DNA from: Streptomyces sp. NRRL B-24484
GTDB taxonomy: Bacteria; Actinomycetota; Actinomycetes; Streptomycetales; Streptomycetaceae
Direction: 5' to 3'
DNA length: 64,000 nt
Assembly: GCF_000717715.1 (NCBI RefSeq)
Contig: NZ_JOAI01000042.1
Location: forward strand, 1-64,000
Positions 7,820 through 16,061 of the stretch are shown here, in pieces (the first letter of the stretch is position 1; each line of letters opens with the position of its first letter). A model generated the notes under the pieces. That model worked only from the letters and a program-made list of their open reading frames with translations. It was not told the DNA's origin and made no database searches. Position numbers and translations under genes: made by a program.

Positions 7820-8815
7820 ATGGAGCCTCTGGCGCGCAGCGCGGCACTGACGGGGTATCCGGAGCTGTGCCGCACCCTGGGGATCGACCCCCGGGCGCTG
7901 CTGCGCGAGGTCGGCCTGGACGTGCCCGATCTCGCCGACCAGGACAACTGGATCTCCGCGTCCGCGGTGGCGCAGGTCCTCGAAGCGTCGGCGGACGCGG
8001 CCGGCCGGGAGGACTTCGGGCTGCGCATGGCCGAACTGCGCCGCCTCTCCACCATGGGCCCGATCAGCCTCCTGGTCCGCGAGGAGCCCGACGTCCGCAG
8101 CGTGCTCCACGTCCTGATCAAGTACGAGCACATGTACAACCAGGCCGTTCGCCTGAGCCTGGACGAGGCCGGCGATCTGGCGACCCTGCGCATCTCCCTG
8201 GACCTGCCGGCGACCCAGCGGGTCCGTCAGGTCATGGAACTCGGGATGGCCGCCTACTACCAGATCCTCAAGGACCTCCACGGCGGCCGGCTGCGGCTGC
8301 GTCAGGTCTGCTTCACCCACCGGGCGCCGGCCGACCCGGACACGCACCACCGCGTCTTCGCGGCGGACCTGAGGTTCGACGCGGGCTTCAACGGCATCGT
8401 GCTGGCGCGTAGGGCCCTGCAGGCGGCCAACACCGAGGCGGATCCGATCCTGCGGAGGTACGCGCGGCAGTACGTCGAGTCGCTGGCCGCGGAGACCGGG
8501 TCCTCCGACGCGGCGCAGGTACGCAAGATCATCGAAGTCCTGATGCCCGCCGGCAGGGGCACCGCGAGCCAGGTGGCGCGCAGCATGGGGATCGACCGCC
8601 GCACCCTGCACCGGCGCCTGGAGCAGTCGGGCGAGACCTTCACCTCGCTCCTCCATGCCGTCCGGGTCGATCTCGCGCCGAGGTTCGTCGCCGACGGCCG
8701 GCGCCCGCTCGCGGAGGTCGCCCCACTCCTCGGCTTCACCTCCGCAGGAGCGTTCTCCCGGTGGTTCCGCGTCCAGTTCGGGGTCAGCCCCAGTCAGTGG
8801 CGCAGCGAGCACTAG
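7820..8815 (+). CDS. AraC-family transcriptional regulator (arabinose-binding-domain-like N-terminus)
   Basis: A 331-residue activator of the OruR/ArgR-like AraC subgroup. Residues 20-200 match the long N-terminal ligand-binding domain of that group (LARSAALTGYPELCRTLGID, YEHMYNQAVRLSL). The C-terminal 95 residues are the double helix-turn-helix; the first HTH is GTASQVARSMGIDRRTLHRR and the second LAEVAPLLGFTSAGAFSRWF, with the canonical GVSPSQWR end. Start ATG 7820 has only a weak GGCAGG upstream. It is divergent from the secreted repeat protein, which is the obvious candidate target. The inducer is not deducible. Confidence 0.9.
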   Translation: MEPLARSAALTGYPELCRTLGIDPRALLREVGLDVPDLADQDNWISASAVAQVLEASADAAGREDFGLRMAELRRLSTMGPISLLVREEPDVRSVLHVLIKYEHMYNQAVRLSLDEAGDLATLRISLDLPATQRVRQVMELGMAAYYQILKDLHGGRLRLRQVCFTHRAPADPDTHHRVFAADLRFDAGFNGIVLARRALQAANTEADPILRRYARQYVESLAAETGSSDAAQVRKIIEVLMPAGRGTASQVARSMGIDRRTLHRRLEQSGETFTSLLHAVRVDLAPRFVADGRRPLAEVAPLLGFTSAGAFSRWFRVQFGVSPSQWRSEH

Positions 8816-8856
8816 GCCTTTCCCCCGGTGGGACGACCCCGCCTAGGCTCTGGGCC

Positions 8857-9324
8857 ATGAGCGGTGGCGGGCGGGCGGGGCGCAGCTGGCGGGTGCGCCC
8901 GTGGATCCGGACGTGCGGGGTCCTCGCCGTCCTGGCCCTCGCCGTCGAACAGGCCTCCGTCATCCACTTCGTGCGGGCCGGGCAGATGTCGGCCGGCGAG
9001 GTCCGCGACGGCTTCGTCGCGATCGGCGCGGTCGTCCTCGCGGTGTGGCTGCTCGCGTTCAGGCCGCGGGTGCGCATCGACGCCGATCGGAACGTCGAGG
9101 TCCGCAACCCGATCAGGACCACCCGGTTCCGTGCGGCCGACGTCGTGGACTGCCGGCCGACCGGCCTCGGGCTGCGGTTCCGGCTGCGCGACGGTTCCGC
9201 GCCGTGGAGCATCGTGTTCCAGGACACCGCGTCCTTCGACGAACCCCGCTGGTTCGACGTGGCCGAGGCCGTCACCGGCACCAGACCGACGCTGCCCCCG
9301 GACGACGAGGCCGAGGAGGAGTAG
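8857..9324 (+). CDS. Membrane protein with bacterial PH domain
   Basis: A 155-residue protein with two N-terminal membrane helices (about 17-32 TCGVLAVLALAVEQAS and 48-64 VAIGAVVLAVWLLAF), then a PH-like beta-rich domain (about 65-140). The domain includes VEVRNPIRTTRF, DVVDCRPTGLGLRFRLRDG and PWSIVFQDT, the pattern of short actinobacterial PH-domain membrane proteins (CFP-6 type). An acidic tail ends in DDEAEEE. A TAGGCT box at 8844-8849 lies 7 nt before the ATG and no Shine-Dalgarno site is present, so the mRNA is probably leaderless. Function unknown. Confidence 0.8.
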   Translation: MSGGGRAGRSWRVRPWIRTCGVLAVLALAVEQASVIHFVRAGQMSAGEVRDGFVAIGAVVLAVWLLAFRPRVRIDADRNVEVRNPIRTTRFRAADVVDCRPTGLGLRFRLRDGSAPWSIVFQDTASFDEPRWFDVAEAVTGTRPTLPPDDEAEEE

Positions 9325-9367
9325 CTCCGACGCCGGCCCTGGACGGGGCCCGTGGAAGGATCCGGCC

Positions 9368-9805
9368 GTGACCTGTGACGTCTGTGGACACGACCTGCGG
9401 TCGGTGCCGGTGCCGGAACCGCGTGCGACGTGGCAACTGCCGGTGAAGGAACGCTGGGTCTGCCCCTGGTGCCACGCCTGGACCGAACGGGGACACCACC
9501 CCCGAGAGGTCTCGCGGCCGCAGTACCGGCCCGTCGACATGCGCTGGGAATGGGCGGACTCGGAGGAGCTGAGCGAGGACGTCCCCCACGCCTACGGCCA
9601 CTTCGGTACGACCCTGTGCGGGATACGGCACGACGGCCTGACCGCCTCTCCTTACCTGTGGGACCCGGGATGGGCCCATGCCTGCCCGGCCTGCGGGGAG
9701 ATGGCGGCCGTCATCGACGGCCGATGGCCCGAGGACGCGCAGGGCGAGAAGCGCAAGCGACTCCGGACCACACCACCCCCCGGGTCCGCCTGGCCGCCCT
9801 TCTAG
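9368..9805 (+). CDS. Hypothetical protein with three Cys-pair (zinc-ribbon-like) motifs
   Basis: A 145-residue protein from GTG 9368. Cysteine pairs CDVCGH (about 3-8), CPWCHAW (32-38) and CPACGEM (109-115), plus an isolated TTLCGIRH (about 85-92), suggest two zinc ribbons. Aromatic-rich stretches between them (YRPVDMRWEWAD, YLWDPGWAH) resemble a small binding domain. It starts 43 bp after the PH-domain gene on the same strand and may share its transcript. No family is recognised. It is the last intact gene before the degraded mobile-element region. Confidence 0.6.
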   Translation: MTCDVCGHDLRSVPVPEPRATWQLPVKERWVCPWCHAWTERGHHPREVSRPQYRPVDMRWEWADSEELSEDVPHAYGHFGTTLCGIRHDGLTASPYLWDPGWAHACPACGEMAAVIDGRWPEDAQGEKRKRLRTTPPPGSAWPPF

Positions 9806-10342
9806 CCGGCGCCGACGCCACGCCCCCGCAGGGCACCCGGCACGGGCCCGACGGAGGGCGCGACCAGGCGGCTGCCCGGCGCGCACGCAACGCGCCTCGC
9901 CCGACGATCAGTTCGGTCCGGCCCCGGGGTTCCGCACGACCGCCGCGGCTGCCTGCGCGGCGTGGTGTGCCTGGCGCTCGGCCACTGCGCGGCGATCGCG
10001 GCAGCCAGCGCGAGGAGCGCCTCGACCTGCGCGAGCGCAGCGGCCTGTTCGGGGCTGAAGCGCCCGCTGTACCTGGCGTGGCAGTTGGCGATGATCTGCT
10101 GGGCTGCGCCTGCACGAGCGGCGAAACCGGCCCTGTGTCCTCCCCGGTGTGTGCACCCACGGTAGGAGTGCGACGCGCACGACGGAGTGGTCTTGCCCGG
10201 TCCCGGTCCGGGCCGAGGCACCCTGATCGACCGAGGGGGACCGCCGGAACAGACGGATGCCGCCACACAACTCTGCGCCTGGCGCAGCTGAGTCCGAGTC
10301 AGCTACCGCCGTGTGCGCGGAGGCTGCGAACCGGCATCCTCA
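9806..10342 (-). other. Gene-poor stretch of decayed mobile-element DNA
   Basis: No intact gene with normal codon use is visible. On the minus strand, roughly 10000-10140, a fragment reads AAQQIIANCHARYSGRF followed by an Ala/Leu-rich helix. It looks like a real protein remnant, but I see no convincing start or end around it. Together with the lower-GC gene at 10343 and the integrase remnant at 11300, this suggests the left part of a degraded integrated element. The left boundary is not defined. Confidence 0.4.
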
Positions 10343-11029
10343 TCAACCTGGCGGATCCGGCGGTGACGAGGAGGAAGAGGGAGGAGCTTGGCCGGCGCCC
10401 CAACCGGCCCAGTTCGGCTCCCGCCGGCCCCTCCCCAATCGATTCGGTCGAAGGCGAGGGTCCGCAGTTTGGAGTGAAAGAGCAACCACAAGGTGCCAAA
10501 GCACAAAGAGAATTCCGAAGCCCAGTGCAATGACAGATGCGGACCAACCGATCCTGGAGGCCCAGCCACCATCCAGCAGGAGAAAGGCCAGCCCGAATTC
10601 GCAAACAAGAAACAATGCACCGTAGAACATGAGTCGAGCGATGGACGCCGGAATGGAATGCAGCGGGTAAAGCAATAAAATTGCCCTGACCCTCCCCCAG
10701 AACGGGGTACGCTCCGGCCGCGACTGCACATCATCGACCGGCACCTGAAGGATCTGGAACTTATTCTCCAGGTAGCTGGCCGCCCACGCCTTCTCGGGAG
10801 CGATGTCGAAGCCCGGCGATACCGCTTCATACACTTTGAACCATTGGGCCAGAAAAGTAAGGTAGGCCTGCGCCTCGTCCAGCTCCCGCCTTCGCCTCAC
10901 TTCGATGTTCCGCCGCGCGCGCCATTCCCGGAACCAAAGCCCCGCCGCACCGACAAGCGAGGCCGCGATGGCCGTGATGACCGACGGAAGAACACGATCG
11001 GTCAGATGTAATGAGTTTGCTGCGGACAT
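10343..11029 (-). CDS. Membrane protein of lower GC content, probable mobile-element cargo
   Basis: A 228-residue protein from ATG 11029. There is one N-terminal helix (SVITAIAASLVGAAGLWF), a charged cytoplasmic helix (ARRNIEVRRRRELDEAQAYL), then two adjacent C-terminal helices (LMFYGALFLVCEFGLAFLLL and SVIALGFGILFVLWHLVVAL). A proline/serine tail ends in DPPG. Codon third positions are clearly less GC-rich than in neighbouring genes, in line with horizontal acquisition. It resembles small membrane proteins of actinomycete integrative elements but I cannot assign a family. It sits between an apparently decayed segment and the integrase pseudogene. Confidence 0.6.
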   Translation of the reverse strand: MSAANSLHLTDRVLPSVITAIAASLVGAAGLWFREWRARRNIEVRRRRELDEAQAYLTFLAQWFKVYEAVSPGFDIAPEKAWAASYLENKFQILQVPVDDVQSRPERTPFWGRVRAILLLYPLHSIPASIARLMFYGALFLVCEFGLAFLLLDGGWASRIGWSASVIALGFGILFVLWHLVVALSLQTADPRLRPNRLGRGRREPNWAGWGAGQAPPSSSSSPPDPPG

Positions 11030-11299
11030 GCCATCACCTTATCCGGCCCGTCTCGCCAATGCGGAACGTATCGCCTGTCCACCGAGCATGCAGCCGACCA
11101 CGCAGTTGCGCCCCAAGATGCTGCGCCATCCGGGTTCCGCCGCCTCGCGACGAGGAGGATCCCACCCTCGCCCGCCTGCAGCTCGACATCCTGCGGCGCA
11201 TGTTCTGGCAGAAGCGCGACCGCGGGCTCACACCCGGGCCGCCGGTGCAAGGCAGTGGAAGCAATTCGAAATAATTCCCTGGATTCGAGAGAGTGTCGA

Positions 11300-11810
11300 G
11301 ACTTTTGAATCTGCGCAGGAGGCAAGGGCAGTACCGATCAAGGGCGCAGGCAAGGAGACGGCACCTGGGCGGCCCATCGCCACGATCGTCCAGGTGGACG
11401 CCGTCGCCGATGCCAGGGGACCGCGGTGGCGCCTGATGGTCCGCATCGCGGCCCACGGTCCTCCCCGCCCGGAGGAATTGGCGGAGATGCGGCGGCACGA
11501 TGTGGATCTGGAAAGGGCCGGCGTGCGTGTCCGCCGGGCGGCACCCGAACTTACCAACGGCAGACGGGTCCTGGGCGAGACCAGGCCGAAGCCCGGCAGT
11601 CGGTTCATCGTGCTGCCCGACGTCCTCCGCAAGGAGCCGGACCGCGACTTGAGGTGGTACGCCGAGAAGGGCCGCACGGACTGCCGTTCGTGGGTGAGCG
11701 CGGCACTCCCTTCCGGTGCTCCACCTTCGGGCGGAAATGGCGTGCGGCCCGCGCGAAGGCCGGCCCGCCGGCTGACTTCCGGTTCCAGGGTTCCCGAAGA
11801 GGTCCGGACA
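11300..11810 (+). pseudogene. Tyrosine integrase remnant (frameshifted, C-terminally truncated)
   Basis: The core of a phage-type tyrosine recombinase catalytic domain is readable: PRWRLMVRIAAHGPPRPEEL, with the region of the first catalytic Arg, then DVDLERAGVRVRRAAPEL and RFIVLPDVL in one frame up to about 11660. The homology then moves to another frame with GPHGLPFVGERGTPF, STFGRKWRAARAKAG and ADFRF up to about 11790. It breaks exactly where the H-x-x-R box and the Tyr nucleophile should follow. The N-terminal DNA-binding domain is also missing. It points toward and abuts the 3' end of tRNA-Gly, the usual arrangement for an element integrated into a tRNA gene. It cannot be active. Confidence 0.8.
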
Positions 11811-11816
11811 CAGCAG

Positions 11817-11843
11817 AAACCCCAGGTCATCGACCTGGGGTTT
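11817..11843 (-). terminator. tRNA-Gly terminator hairpin
   Basis: The perfect 12-bp inverted repeat AAACCCCAGGTC / GACCTGGGGTTT has a 3-nt loop and begins 5 nt beyond the CCA end of tRNA-Gly. On the minus strand the stem ends in a short T run, as expected for an intrinsic terminator. Confidence 0.85.
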
Positions 11844-11848
11844 CCTTG

Positions 11849-11922
11849 TGGAGCGGGCGACGAGAATCGAACTCGCGCTCTAAGCTTGGGAAGCTCATGT
11901 TCTACCATTAAACTACGCCCGC
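11849..11922 (-). tRNA. tRNA-Gly (anticodon CCC), CCA encoded
   Basis: On the minus strand the acceptor stem GCGGGCG pairs with CGCCCGC, followed by U73 and an encoded CCA (11849-11851). The D arm begins TAGTTTAATGGTAGAAC. The anticodon stem TGAGC/GCTTA encloses loop TTCCCAA, giving anticodon CCC. The T arm is GCGAGTTCGATTCTCGT. The length is 71 nt plus CCA. The 3' end faces the integrase remnant, so this tRNA was very likely the attachment site of the degraded element. Confidence 0.93.
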
Positions 11923-12221
11923 ATCTGACGGCCCGTCACGGGTCGCCCGATCAAGCACCACTGTACCCCATCCGCGGAGCGGCTCGGGGCATGGCGTGAA
12001 CGCGCCGCCGGCCCGGTGCAGGGGGGTGTCCGAGGGGCGTACTGTGTGGGCCGTTCCGGCTGCGCGAGGCGGCGAGCCGCTCCGTGGAATGTCCGGAACA
12101 TCCCCTAATGTGACGCTGGCGCCCGCGGCGCGGCCCTTCGCTTGGGCACGCCGCACGGGCCGGAGGCCGCGCCGGGGCGCGAGGCGGACGGGGACCACGG
12201 GGAAGTATGGGAAGGGGATCG

Positions 12222-12443
12222 ATGGAGCAGCGCACCGTCGTTCGTTGTGCCGAGGGGCACCTGTTCAGCACGGCCACGTTCCCGATGCAGAATCTCGGCA
12301 CCGCACGGCTCGGCCCGGGCAGACTCATCCGCTGTCCGCAGTGCGGACGGCTGCGGAGTTCGGTGCCGGCGGACGTGAGCGAGCTGTCCGGGACGCAACT
12401 GGCACGCGCCATGCGGCTGGAGGCCGCGGAGTTCCTCGCCTGA
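12222..12443 (+). CDS. Small zinc-ribbon-like protein
   Basis: A 73-residue protein from ATG 12222 with GAAGGGG 4 nt upstream, preferred over ATG 12207, which lacks a ribosome site. One half-site is VRCAEGHLF (about 7-15) and the second [10 protein letters not shown] (about 41-50), consistent with one zinc-binding ribbon. The C-terminus is an amphipathic helix ([16 protein letters not shown]). It lies just upstream of dcd on the same strand, with a strong hairpin between them. Function unknown. Confidence 0.7.
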   Translation: MEQRTVVRCAEGHLFSTATFPMQNLGTARLGPGRLIRCPQCGRLRSSVPADVSELSGTQLARAMRLEAAEFLA

Positions 12444-12460
12444 CGGTGTTCGGGCACGGC

Positions 12461-12505
12461 CGCGGGGCCCGGACGAACGGCACCTGATTCGTCCGAGGCC
12501 CCGCG
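12461..12505 (+). terminator. Hairpin between the zinc-ribbon gene and dcd
   Basis: CGCGGGGCC-c-GGACGAA pairs with TTCGTCC-ga-GGCCCCGCG around a 10-nt loop. It has no T tract, typical of high-GC actinomycetes. It ends 8 bp before the putative -10 box of dcd and would isolate dcd from upstream transcription. Confidence 0.6.
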
Positions 12506-12512
12506 TTGCCTT

Positions 12513-12518
12513 TAACCT
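12513..12518 (+). promoter_or_regulatory. Putative -10 box of leaderless dcd transcript
   Basis: TAACCT matches the actinobacterial TAnnnT -10 consensus and lies 7 nt before the dcd GTG, which lacks a Shine-Dalgarno sequence. This spacing predicts transcription starting at or next to the start codon. Confidence 0.5.
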
Positions 12519-12525
12519 CGACTGC

Positions 12526-13101
12526 GTGCTGCTCTCTGACAAGGACATCCGGACCGAAATCGACAAGGGCCGGGTCGTGATCGACCCGTTCGACCCGAAG
12601 ATGGTCCAGCCCTCCAGCATCGACGTCCGGCTGGACCGCTTCTTCCGGGTGTTCGAGAACCACCGCTACCCGCACATCGACCCCTCCGAGGAGCAGCCGG
12701 ACCTGACCCGGCTGGTCGAGCCGGAGGGCGACGACGCGTTCATCCTGCACCCGGGCGAGTTCGTGCTGGCCTCGACCTTCGAGGTGATCACGCTGCCGGA
12801 CGACGTCGCCTCCCGGCTGGAGGGCAAGTCCAGCCTGGGCCGCCTCGGCCTGCTGACGCACTCCACGGCCGGCTTCATCGACCCCGGCTTCAGCGGCCAC
12901 GTCACGCTGGAGCTGTCGAACGTCGCCACCCTGCCGATCAAGCTGTACCCGGGGATGAAGATCGGCCAGCTGTGCCTGTTCCGGCTCTCCTCGCCGTCCG
13001 AGCACCCGTACGGCTCGGAGCGGTACGGCTCGCGCTACCAGGGCCAGCGCGGTCCGACGCCGTCCCGCTCGTACCTGAACTTCCACCGCACGGACGTCTG
13101 A
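12526..13101 (+). CDS. dcd: dCTP deaminase
   Basis: Deaminates dCTP toward dUTP in pyrimidine deoxynucleotide supply; the actinobacterial form may also release dUMP (bifunctional Dcd-Dut). At 191 residues it is full length. Family motifs: LLSDKDI (2-8), QPSSIDVRL (about 28-36), the catalytic block [11 protein letters not shown] (about 105-115) with its Glu nearby, and [18 protein letters not shown] (about 117-134). The C-terminus [16 protein letters not shown] closes over the nucleotide in this family. GTG 12526 has no ribosome site but a well-placed TAACCT box, pointing to a leaderless mRNA. Confidence 0.97.
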   Translation: MLLSDKDIRTEIDKGRVVIDPFDPKMVQPSSIDVRLDRFFRVFENHRYPHIDPSEEQPDLTRLVEPEGDDAFILHPGEFVLASTFEVITLPDDVASRLEGKSSLGRLGLLTHSTAGFIDPGFSGHVTLELSNVATLPIKLYPGMKIGQLCLFRLSSPSEHPYGSERYGSRYQGQRGPTPSRSYLNFHRTDV

Positions 13102-13147
13102 CCCGCCGGGTCCGGCACCAGCCCTCCTCCGCCCCTGCCGGGGCCCC

Positions 13148-13183
13148 GAGGAGGGCCCGGAGGAGGGCCCGGAGGAGGGCCCG
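13148..13183 (+). repeat. Three copies of a 12-bp tandem repeat
   Basis: GAGGAGGGCCCG is repeated three times in the non-coding space downstream of dcd. It may be a replication-slippage product; no function is evident. Confidence 0.8.
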
Positions 13184-13195
13184 GGAGCGCAACGG

Positions 13196-13230
13196 CAGTG
13201 GGCCGCCGATCGGTGATCGGCGGCCCACTG
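13196..13230 (+). terminator. Bidirectional terminator between dcd and the LppU-like gene
   Basis: A perfect 16-bp inverted repeat, CAGTGGGCCGCCGATC / GATCGGCGGCCCACTG, with a 3-nt loop. It lies between the two convergent genes. It is symmetric, so it can serve both strands. Confidence 0.75.
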
Positions 13231-13259
13231 CTGCGTCCGCGGAGACCGCGGGAGCGCGG

Positions 13260-13778
13260 TTACTTCTTCTCGGCCAGGCAGAGCACGAACTTGTCGCTGA
13301 GCAGCTGCTGGGCCAGGCCCGCGGTGGAGCCCTCGACGTTGCTGCAGGCGTTCGGGTCGAAGGAGTTGTCGACGACCGAGATCACCTTGTAGTTGGCGTC
13401 GGCGCTGCCGCAGTCGACGGTGTCGACCTTGGGGTCGTTGTCGCTGCCGGTGACCTTGACGCACTCGCCGGCCTTGGCGTGGACCGGCTTGTCGGCGGCG
13501 GCGTAGCCGATGCCGAAGCTGATGCCGAACTTGACCGCGACGATCAGCACCAGGGTGCCGACGCCGACGAGGATCTTCTTGATCGGGCTCTTCTTCGGGG
13601 CGAGCACCGCCGCCTGGGCGGCCTGGGCGTACCCGTCGGGCACCTGGCCCGGGGCGGGCTGGCCGTAGGCGGGCGCCGGCTGGCCCGGAGCGGGCTGGCC
13701 GTAGCCCTGGGCGGGACCGAAGCCGCCCTGCGCGGACGGGTCGGCGGGGTGGCCCTGGGGCGGCTGCGGGGTCGTCAT
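13260..13778 (-). CDS. LppU/SCO3897-family membrane-anchored protein
   Basis: A 172-residue protein. Residues 1-60 form a Pro/Gly/Gln/Tyr-rich cytoplasmic region (repeats of YGQPAPGQ). A membrane helix follows (about 66-88, IKKILVGVGTLVLIVAVKF). The extracytoplasmic domain has four cysteines in the family pattern: GECVKVTGSD, VDCGSADANYKV, PNACSNVEG and FVLCLAEKK. These probably form two disulfides. This matches LppU/SCO3897-type proteins of actinomycetes, whose function is unknown. ATG 13778 has GAGGAAC 5 nt upstream. It converges on dcd. Confidence 0.75.
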   Translation of the reverse strand: MTTPQPPQGHPADPSAQGGFGPAQGYGQPAPGQPAPAYGQPAPGQVPDGYAQAAQAAVLAPKKSPIKKILVGVGTLVLIVAVKFGISFGIGYAAADKPVHAKAGECVKVTGSDNDPKVDTVDCGSADANYKVISVVDNSFDPNACSNVEGSTAGLAQQLLSDKFVLCLAEKK

Positions 13779-13944
13779 GGTGTTCCTCGGCTGGGGACGG
13801 GTGCTGAGTGCAGCCGAACGCTACCGAGGGCGACCCCGCCCCGCCCCGAACAATTCGAACATTTGCCGCATAGGCTCACGGTGCGTTATGGATCTGCAAC
13901 GGAGCACGCCCCCGGACCGGGAACCTCCGCCGACCGCCGCGAGT

Positions 13945-14835
13945 TCAGGCCCGCTTCGGCCGGGTGACGGCGACCAGCTCGCTGCCGTCCTCGGAGAGGG
14001 TCAGTTCGGTGCGCAGCTCGGCGAGTTCGCCGAGGTGGTGCAGGTGGGTGCCGCCGCAGAAGATCCGGGCCGGGCCCTGCGGGAGCTCGCAGTGCCACTG
14101 CCGGCGTGCAGTCAGCTCCGGCCCGGGCACGTCGATGCCGACCGGGGCGTCGGCGGCGACCCAGGCGGCGAGCTGCGCGTTGACGGCCTCGGTGAGGGCG
14201 GGGATCGCCTCCGCGAGCGCCGGGAAGCCCTCGCCGGCCTCGGTGGTGAAGCCCTTCTTCCGCAGCGACTTGCCGAGGCGGTAGGTGTCGGTGCTGGCCT
14301 CGGTGTCCATCACGGAGGTGGCCATGGCGAGGCTGTCGAAGTCCGGGCTGCCGAAGGCGTCGCTGCGGCCCGGGTCCTTGCGCCAGCGGGGGGCCAGCGC
14401 GGCGTTGAGGGCGAGCGCGAGCAGGTGGCAGCCGCTGTGCGAGGCGGAGAGCAGGGCACGGCGCTCGGCGTCCACCGCGAGCTCCGCGGTCGCGCCGACC
14501 GCGTCGGCGGGCTCCTGCTCGACGACGTGCAGCACCAGCCAGGACCACTCCTCGTCACCCCGGCGGACGGGGATGTCCGCGCCGACCAGCAGCTCGCCGC
14601 CGTCCGGGCCGACCGCGCCGGTCAGGCAGTCCACCACCGGGTGCGTGACGCCGCCGACGGTGAGCGTGCCCAGGTCGGCGGGCTGGTCGGGCCAGGTGTG
14701 GTCGAGCGGGTGGAAGGGCGTCGCCCCGGTGACGACGGCGTACCGGCCGCCGTCCAGCGGGTGCACGGCGAGCACCGGCGAGGTGCCGGTCACGGCACCG
14801 GACGGGAAGCTGACGTGGGTGGTGGCGAGGGTCAT
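13945..14835 (-). CDS. AlaX-like alanyl-tRNA editing protein
   Basis: Freestanding homologue of the AlaRS editing domain, which hydrolyses mischarged Ser- or Gly-tRNA(Ala) in the cytoplasm. At 296 residues it has the two zinc-binding elements of the family: SHSGCHLLAL (HxxxH, about 131-140) and CGGTHLHHLGEL (CxxxH, about 259-270). The N-terminal part is the beta-barrel that precedes this domain in AlaX-L-type proteins (GRYAVVTGATPFHPLDHTW). ATG 14835 follows a GGAGC site. Whether it acts on tRNA or on another thio/ester substrate cannot be told from the sequence; related proteins are often annotated simply as metal-dependent hydrolases. Confidence 0.8.
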   Translation of the reverse strand: MTLATTHVSFPSGAVTGTSPVLAVHPLDGGRYAVVTGATPFHPLDHTWPDQPADLGTLTVGGVTHPVVDCLTGAVGPDGGELLVGADIPVRRGDEEWSWLVLHVVEQEPADAVGATAELAVDAERRALLSASHSGCHLLALALNAALAPRWRKDPGRSDAFGSPDFDSLAMATSVMDTEASTDTYRLGKSLRKKGFTTEAGEGFPALAEAIPALTEAVNAQLAAWVAADAPVGIDVPGPELTARRQWHCELPQGPARIFCGGTHLHHLGELAELRTELTLSEDGSELVAVTRPKRA

Positions 14836-14950
14836 GAGGGTGCTCCGGGCACTGCGTGGGGCAGACGGACAGACTGTCCACCCTATCGCCGCGGCCCGGT
14901 GTACCCGCCCTCCCGACGGCGGGGCCCTGCGGCACCGGCCGCACGGCCCC

Positions 14951-15005
14951 GGACGCCCCCGACGGCCGGCACCCCGCAGCGGGGGGCCGGCCGTCGGGGG
15001 CGTCC
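14951..15005 (-). terminator. Strong hairpin after the Yip1-like gene
   Basis: A perfect 20-bp inverted repeat (arms 14951-14970 and 14986-15005; sequence GGACGCCCCCGACGGCCGGC) ends one base from the stop codon of the minus-strand Yip1 gene. It is a GC-only stem without a T tract. Confidence 0.7.
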
Positions 15006-15006
15006 G

Positions 15007-15942
15007 TCAGCTCAGCGTCGGCAGCTTGATGAGGACGAGCAGGGCGAGCAGCTGCAGCGCGGCCGCGCCCGCGGCCTTGCCCCAGGGCAGGTCGTGCACC
15101 CGCCGGACCATGGTGGTCAGCAGGACGGCACAGATCAGCCAGGTGATCCAGCCGACCACCTGGACGACCGGGTTGCCGGTGGGCAGGAACAGCGCGAGCA
15201 GCAGCCGCGGGGTGTCGCTCGTCCAGCCGATCAGCACGGCCAGGCCCACGGTGGACTGCCAGGGGCCGTCACCGCCCAGTTGGCGGGCCAGCGCGTAGGT
15301 GACCGCGCCGAGCATGGCGCCGGCCACCGCGAAGCCGATCGCGGCGGCGATCAGCGCCCAGGCCGCGACCGAGAAGGTGGAGTTGACGATGTCGTCGTGG
15401 GTGGCACCCATGCCGAGCACCGCGAGCACGCCGTAGACCAGCGAGACGGTGAGAGCGGGCAGCCAGGCCTGGTGGTCCCGCATCCGGTCGAAGGTGCGGG
15501 CGGGCTCGCGGTAGATCCCGACCAGCAGTTCCTTCCAGGTCGGACGCGGCCCGGAGACCCGGGGCGCCACCTGGCCGCCGGCCCGGTAGACGGCCACGTT
15601 GTCCCGGTCGCCGTAGCCCTGGTCGCCGTAGCCCTGCGCGTCGTAGCCCTGCCCGCCGTACGGCTGCTGCTCGTAGCCGCCCCGGCCGTAGGCGTCCTGG
15701 CCGTAGCCGGCGCCGCCCTGGCCGTACGGGTCCTGGTCGACCGGGAAGGCCCTGGTGTGGCCCTGTCCGTCGTCGGCGTACCCGTCGCCGGGGCCCGGGT
15801 GGCCCGGGACGGGCGCGGTGAAGTACTCGGGCTCCCCCGTGGGCCCGCCGCCGGGCTGCTGCCGCGGCGCCGGGCCGGCGGGCGCGGACCATCCCTGCCG
15901 GGGATCGGCGCCCTGCCCGTTGTCGTATCGATTGCCAGCCAC
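15007..15942 (-). CDS. Yip1-domain membrane protein with Gly/Tyr/Gln-rich N-terminus
   Basis: A 311-residue protein. Residues 1-115 are low-complexity and hydrophilic, with repeated GYGxxGYG and YGGQGYDAQ units. Residues 130-311 form a Yip1 domain: TWKELLVGIYREPARTFDRM, then five membrane segments (LTVSLVYGVLAVLG, AAWALIAAAIGFAVAGAML, VGLAVLIGWTS, VVGWITWLICAVLLTTMV, AALQLLALLVLI). GTG 15942 is the only plausible start, with a weak GAGG site. Function in bacteria is unknown. It may form one unit with the NDP-sugar pyrophosphorylase upstream, although a hairpin separates them. Confidence 0.75.
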   Translation of the reverse strand: MAGNRYDNGQGADPRQGWSAPAGPAPRQQPGGGPTGEPEYFTAPVPGHPGPGDGYADDGQGHTRAFPVDQDPYGQGGAGYGQDAYGRGGYEQQPYGGQGYDAQGYGDQGYGDRDNVAVYRAGGQVAPRVSGPRPTWKELLVGIYREPARTFDRMRDHQAWLPALTVSLVYGVLAVLGMGATHDDIVNSTFSVAAWALIAAAIGFAVAGAMLGAVTYALARQLGGDGPWQSTVGLAVLIGWTSDTPRLLLALFLPTGNPVVQVVGWITWLICAVLLTTMVRRVHDLPWGKAAGAAALQLLALLVLIKLPTLS

Positions 15943-16028
15943 GCCTCGACGGTACCTGCTCCCGCTGACCGGCCGTCGGTTGATCAACGGCCGGGCACCG
16001 GATTGCAGCCGTCCTGTGACGAGCGGCG

Positions 16029-16058
16029 GTGCGGGGCGGCCGGACGGCCGCCCCGCAC
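16029..16058 (-). terminator. Hairpin after the NDP-sugar pyrophosphorylase gene
   Basis: A perfect 14-bp stem, GTGCGGGGCGGCCG / CGGCCGCCCCGCAC, with a 2-nt loop (small in practice, so the terminal pairs probably open). It lies 3 bp beyond the stop codon of the minus-strand gene. Confidence 0.65.
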
Positions 16059-16061
16059 GGG

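Noticed and set aside
11002..11325. Minus-strand frame between the membrane protein gene and the integrase remnant
   Set aside because: The translation has no recognisable features. A short plus-strand piece in the same area (DEEDPTLARLQLDILRRMF) looks more like protein debris of the degraded element but has no start or end.
13148..13183. Short GC repeats considered as a CRISPR-like array
   Set aside because: The units are 12 bp, contiguous and without spacers; no cas genes exist in the window, and no repeat-spacer pattern was seen anywhere.
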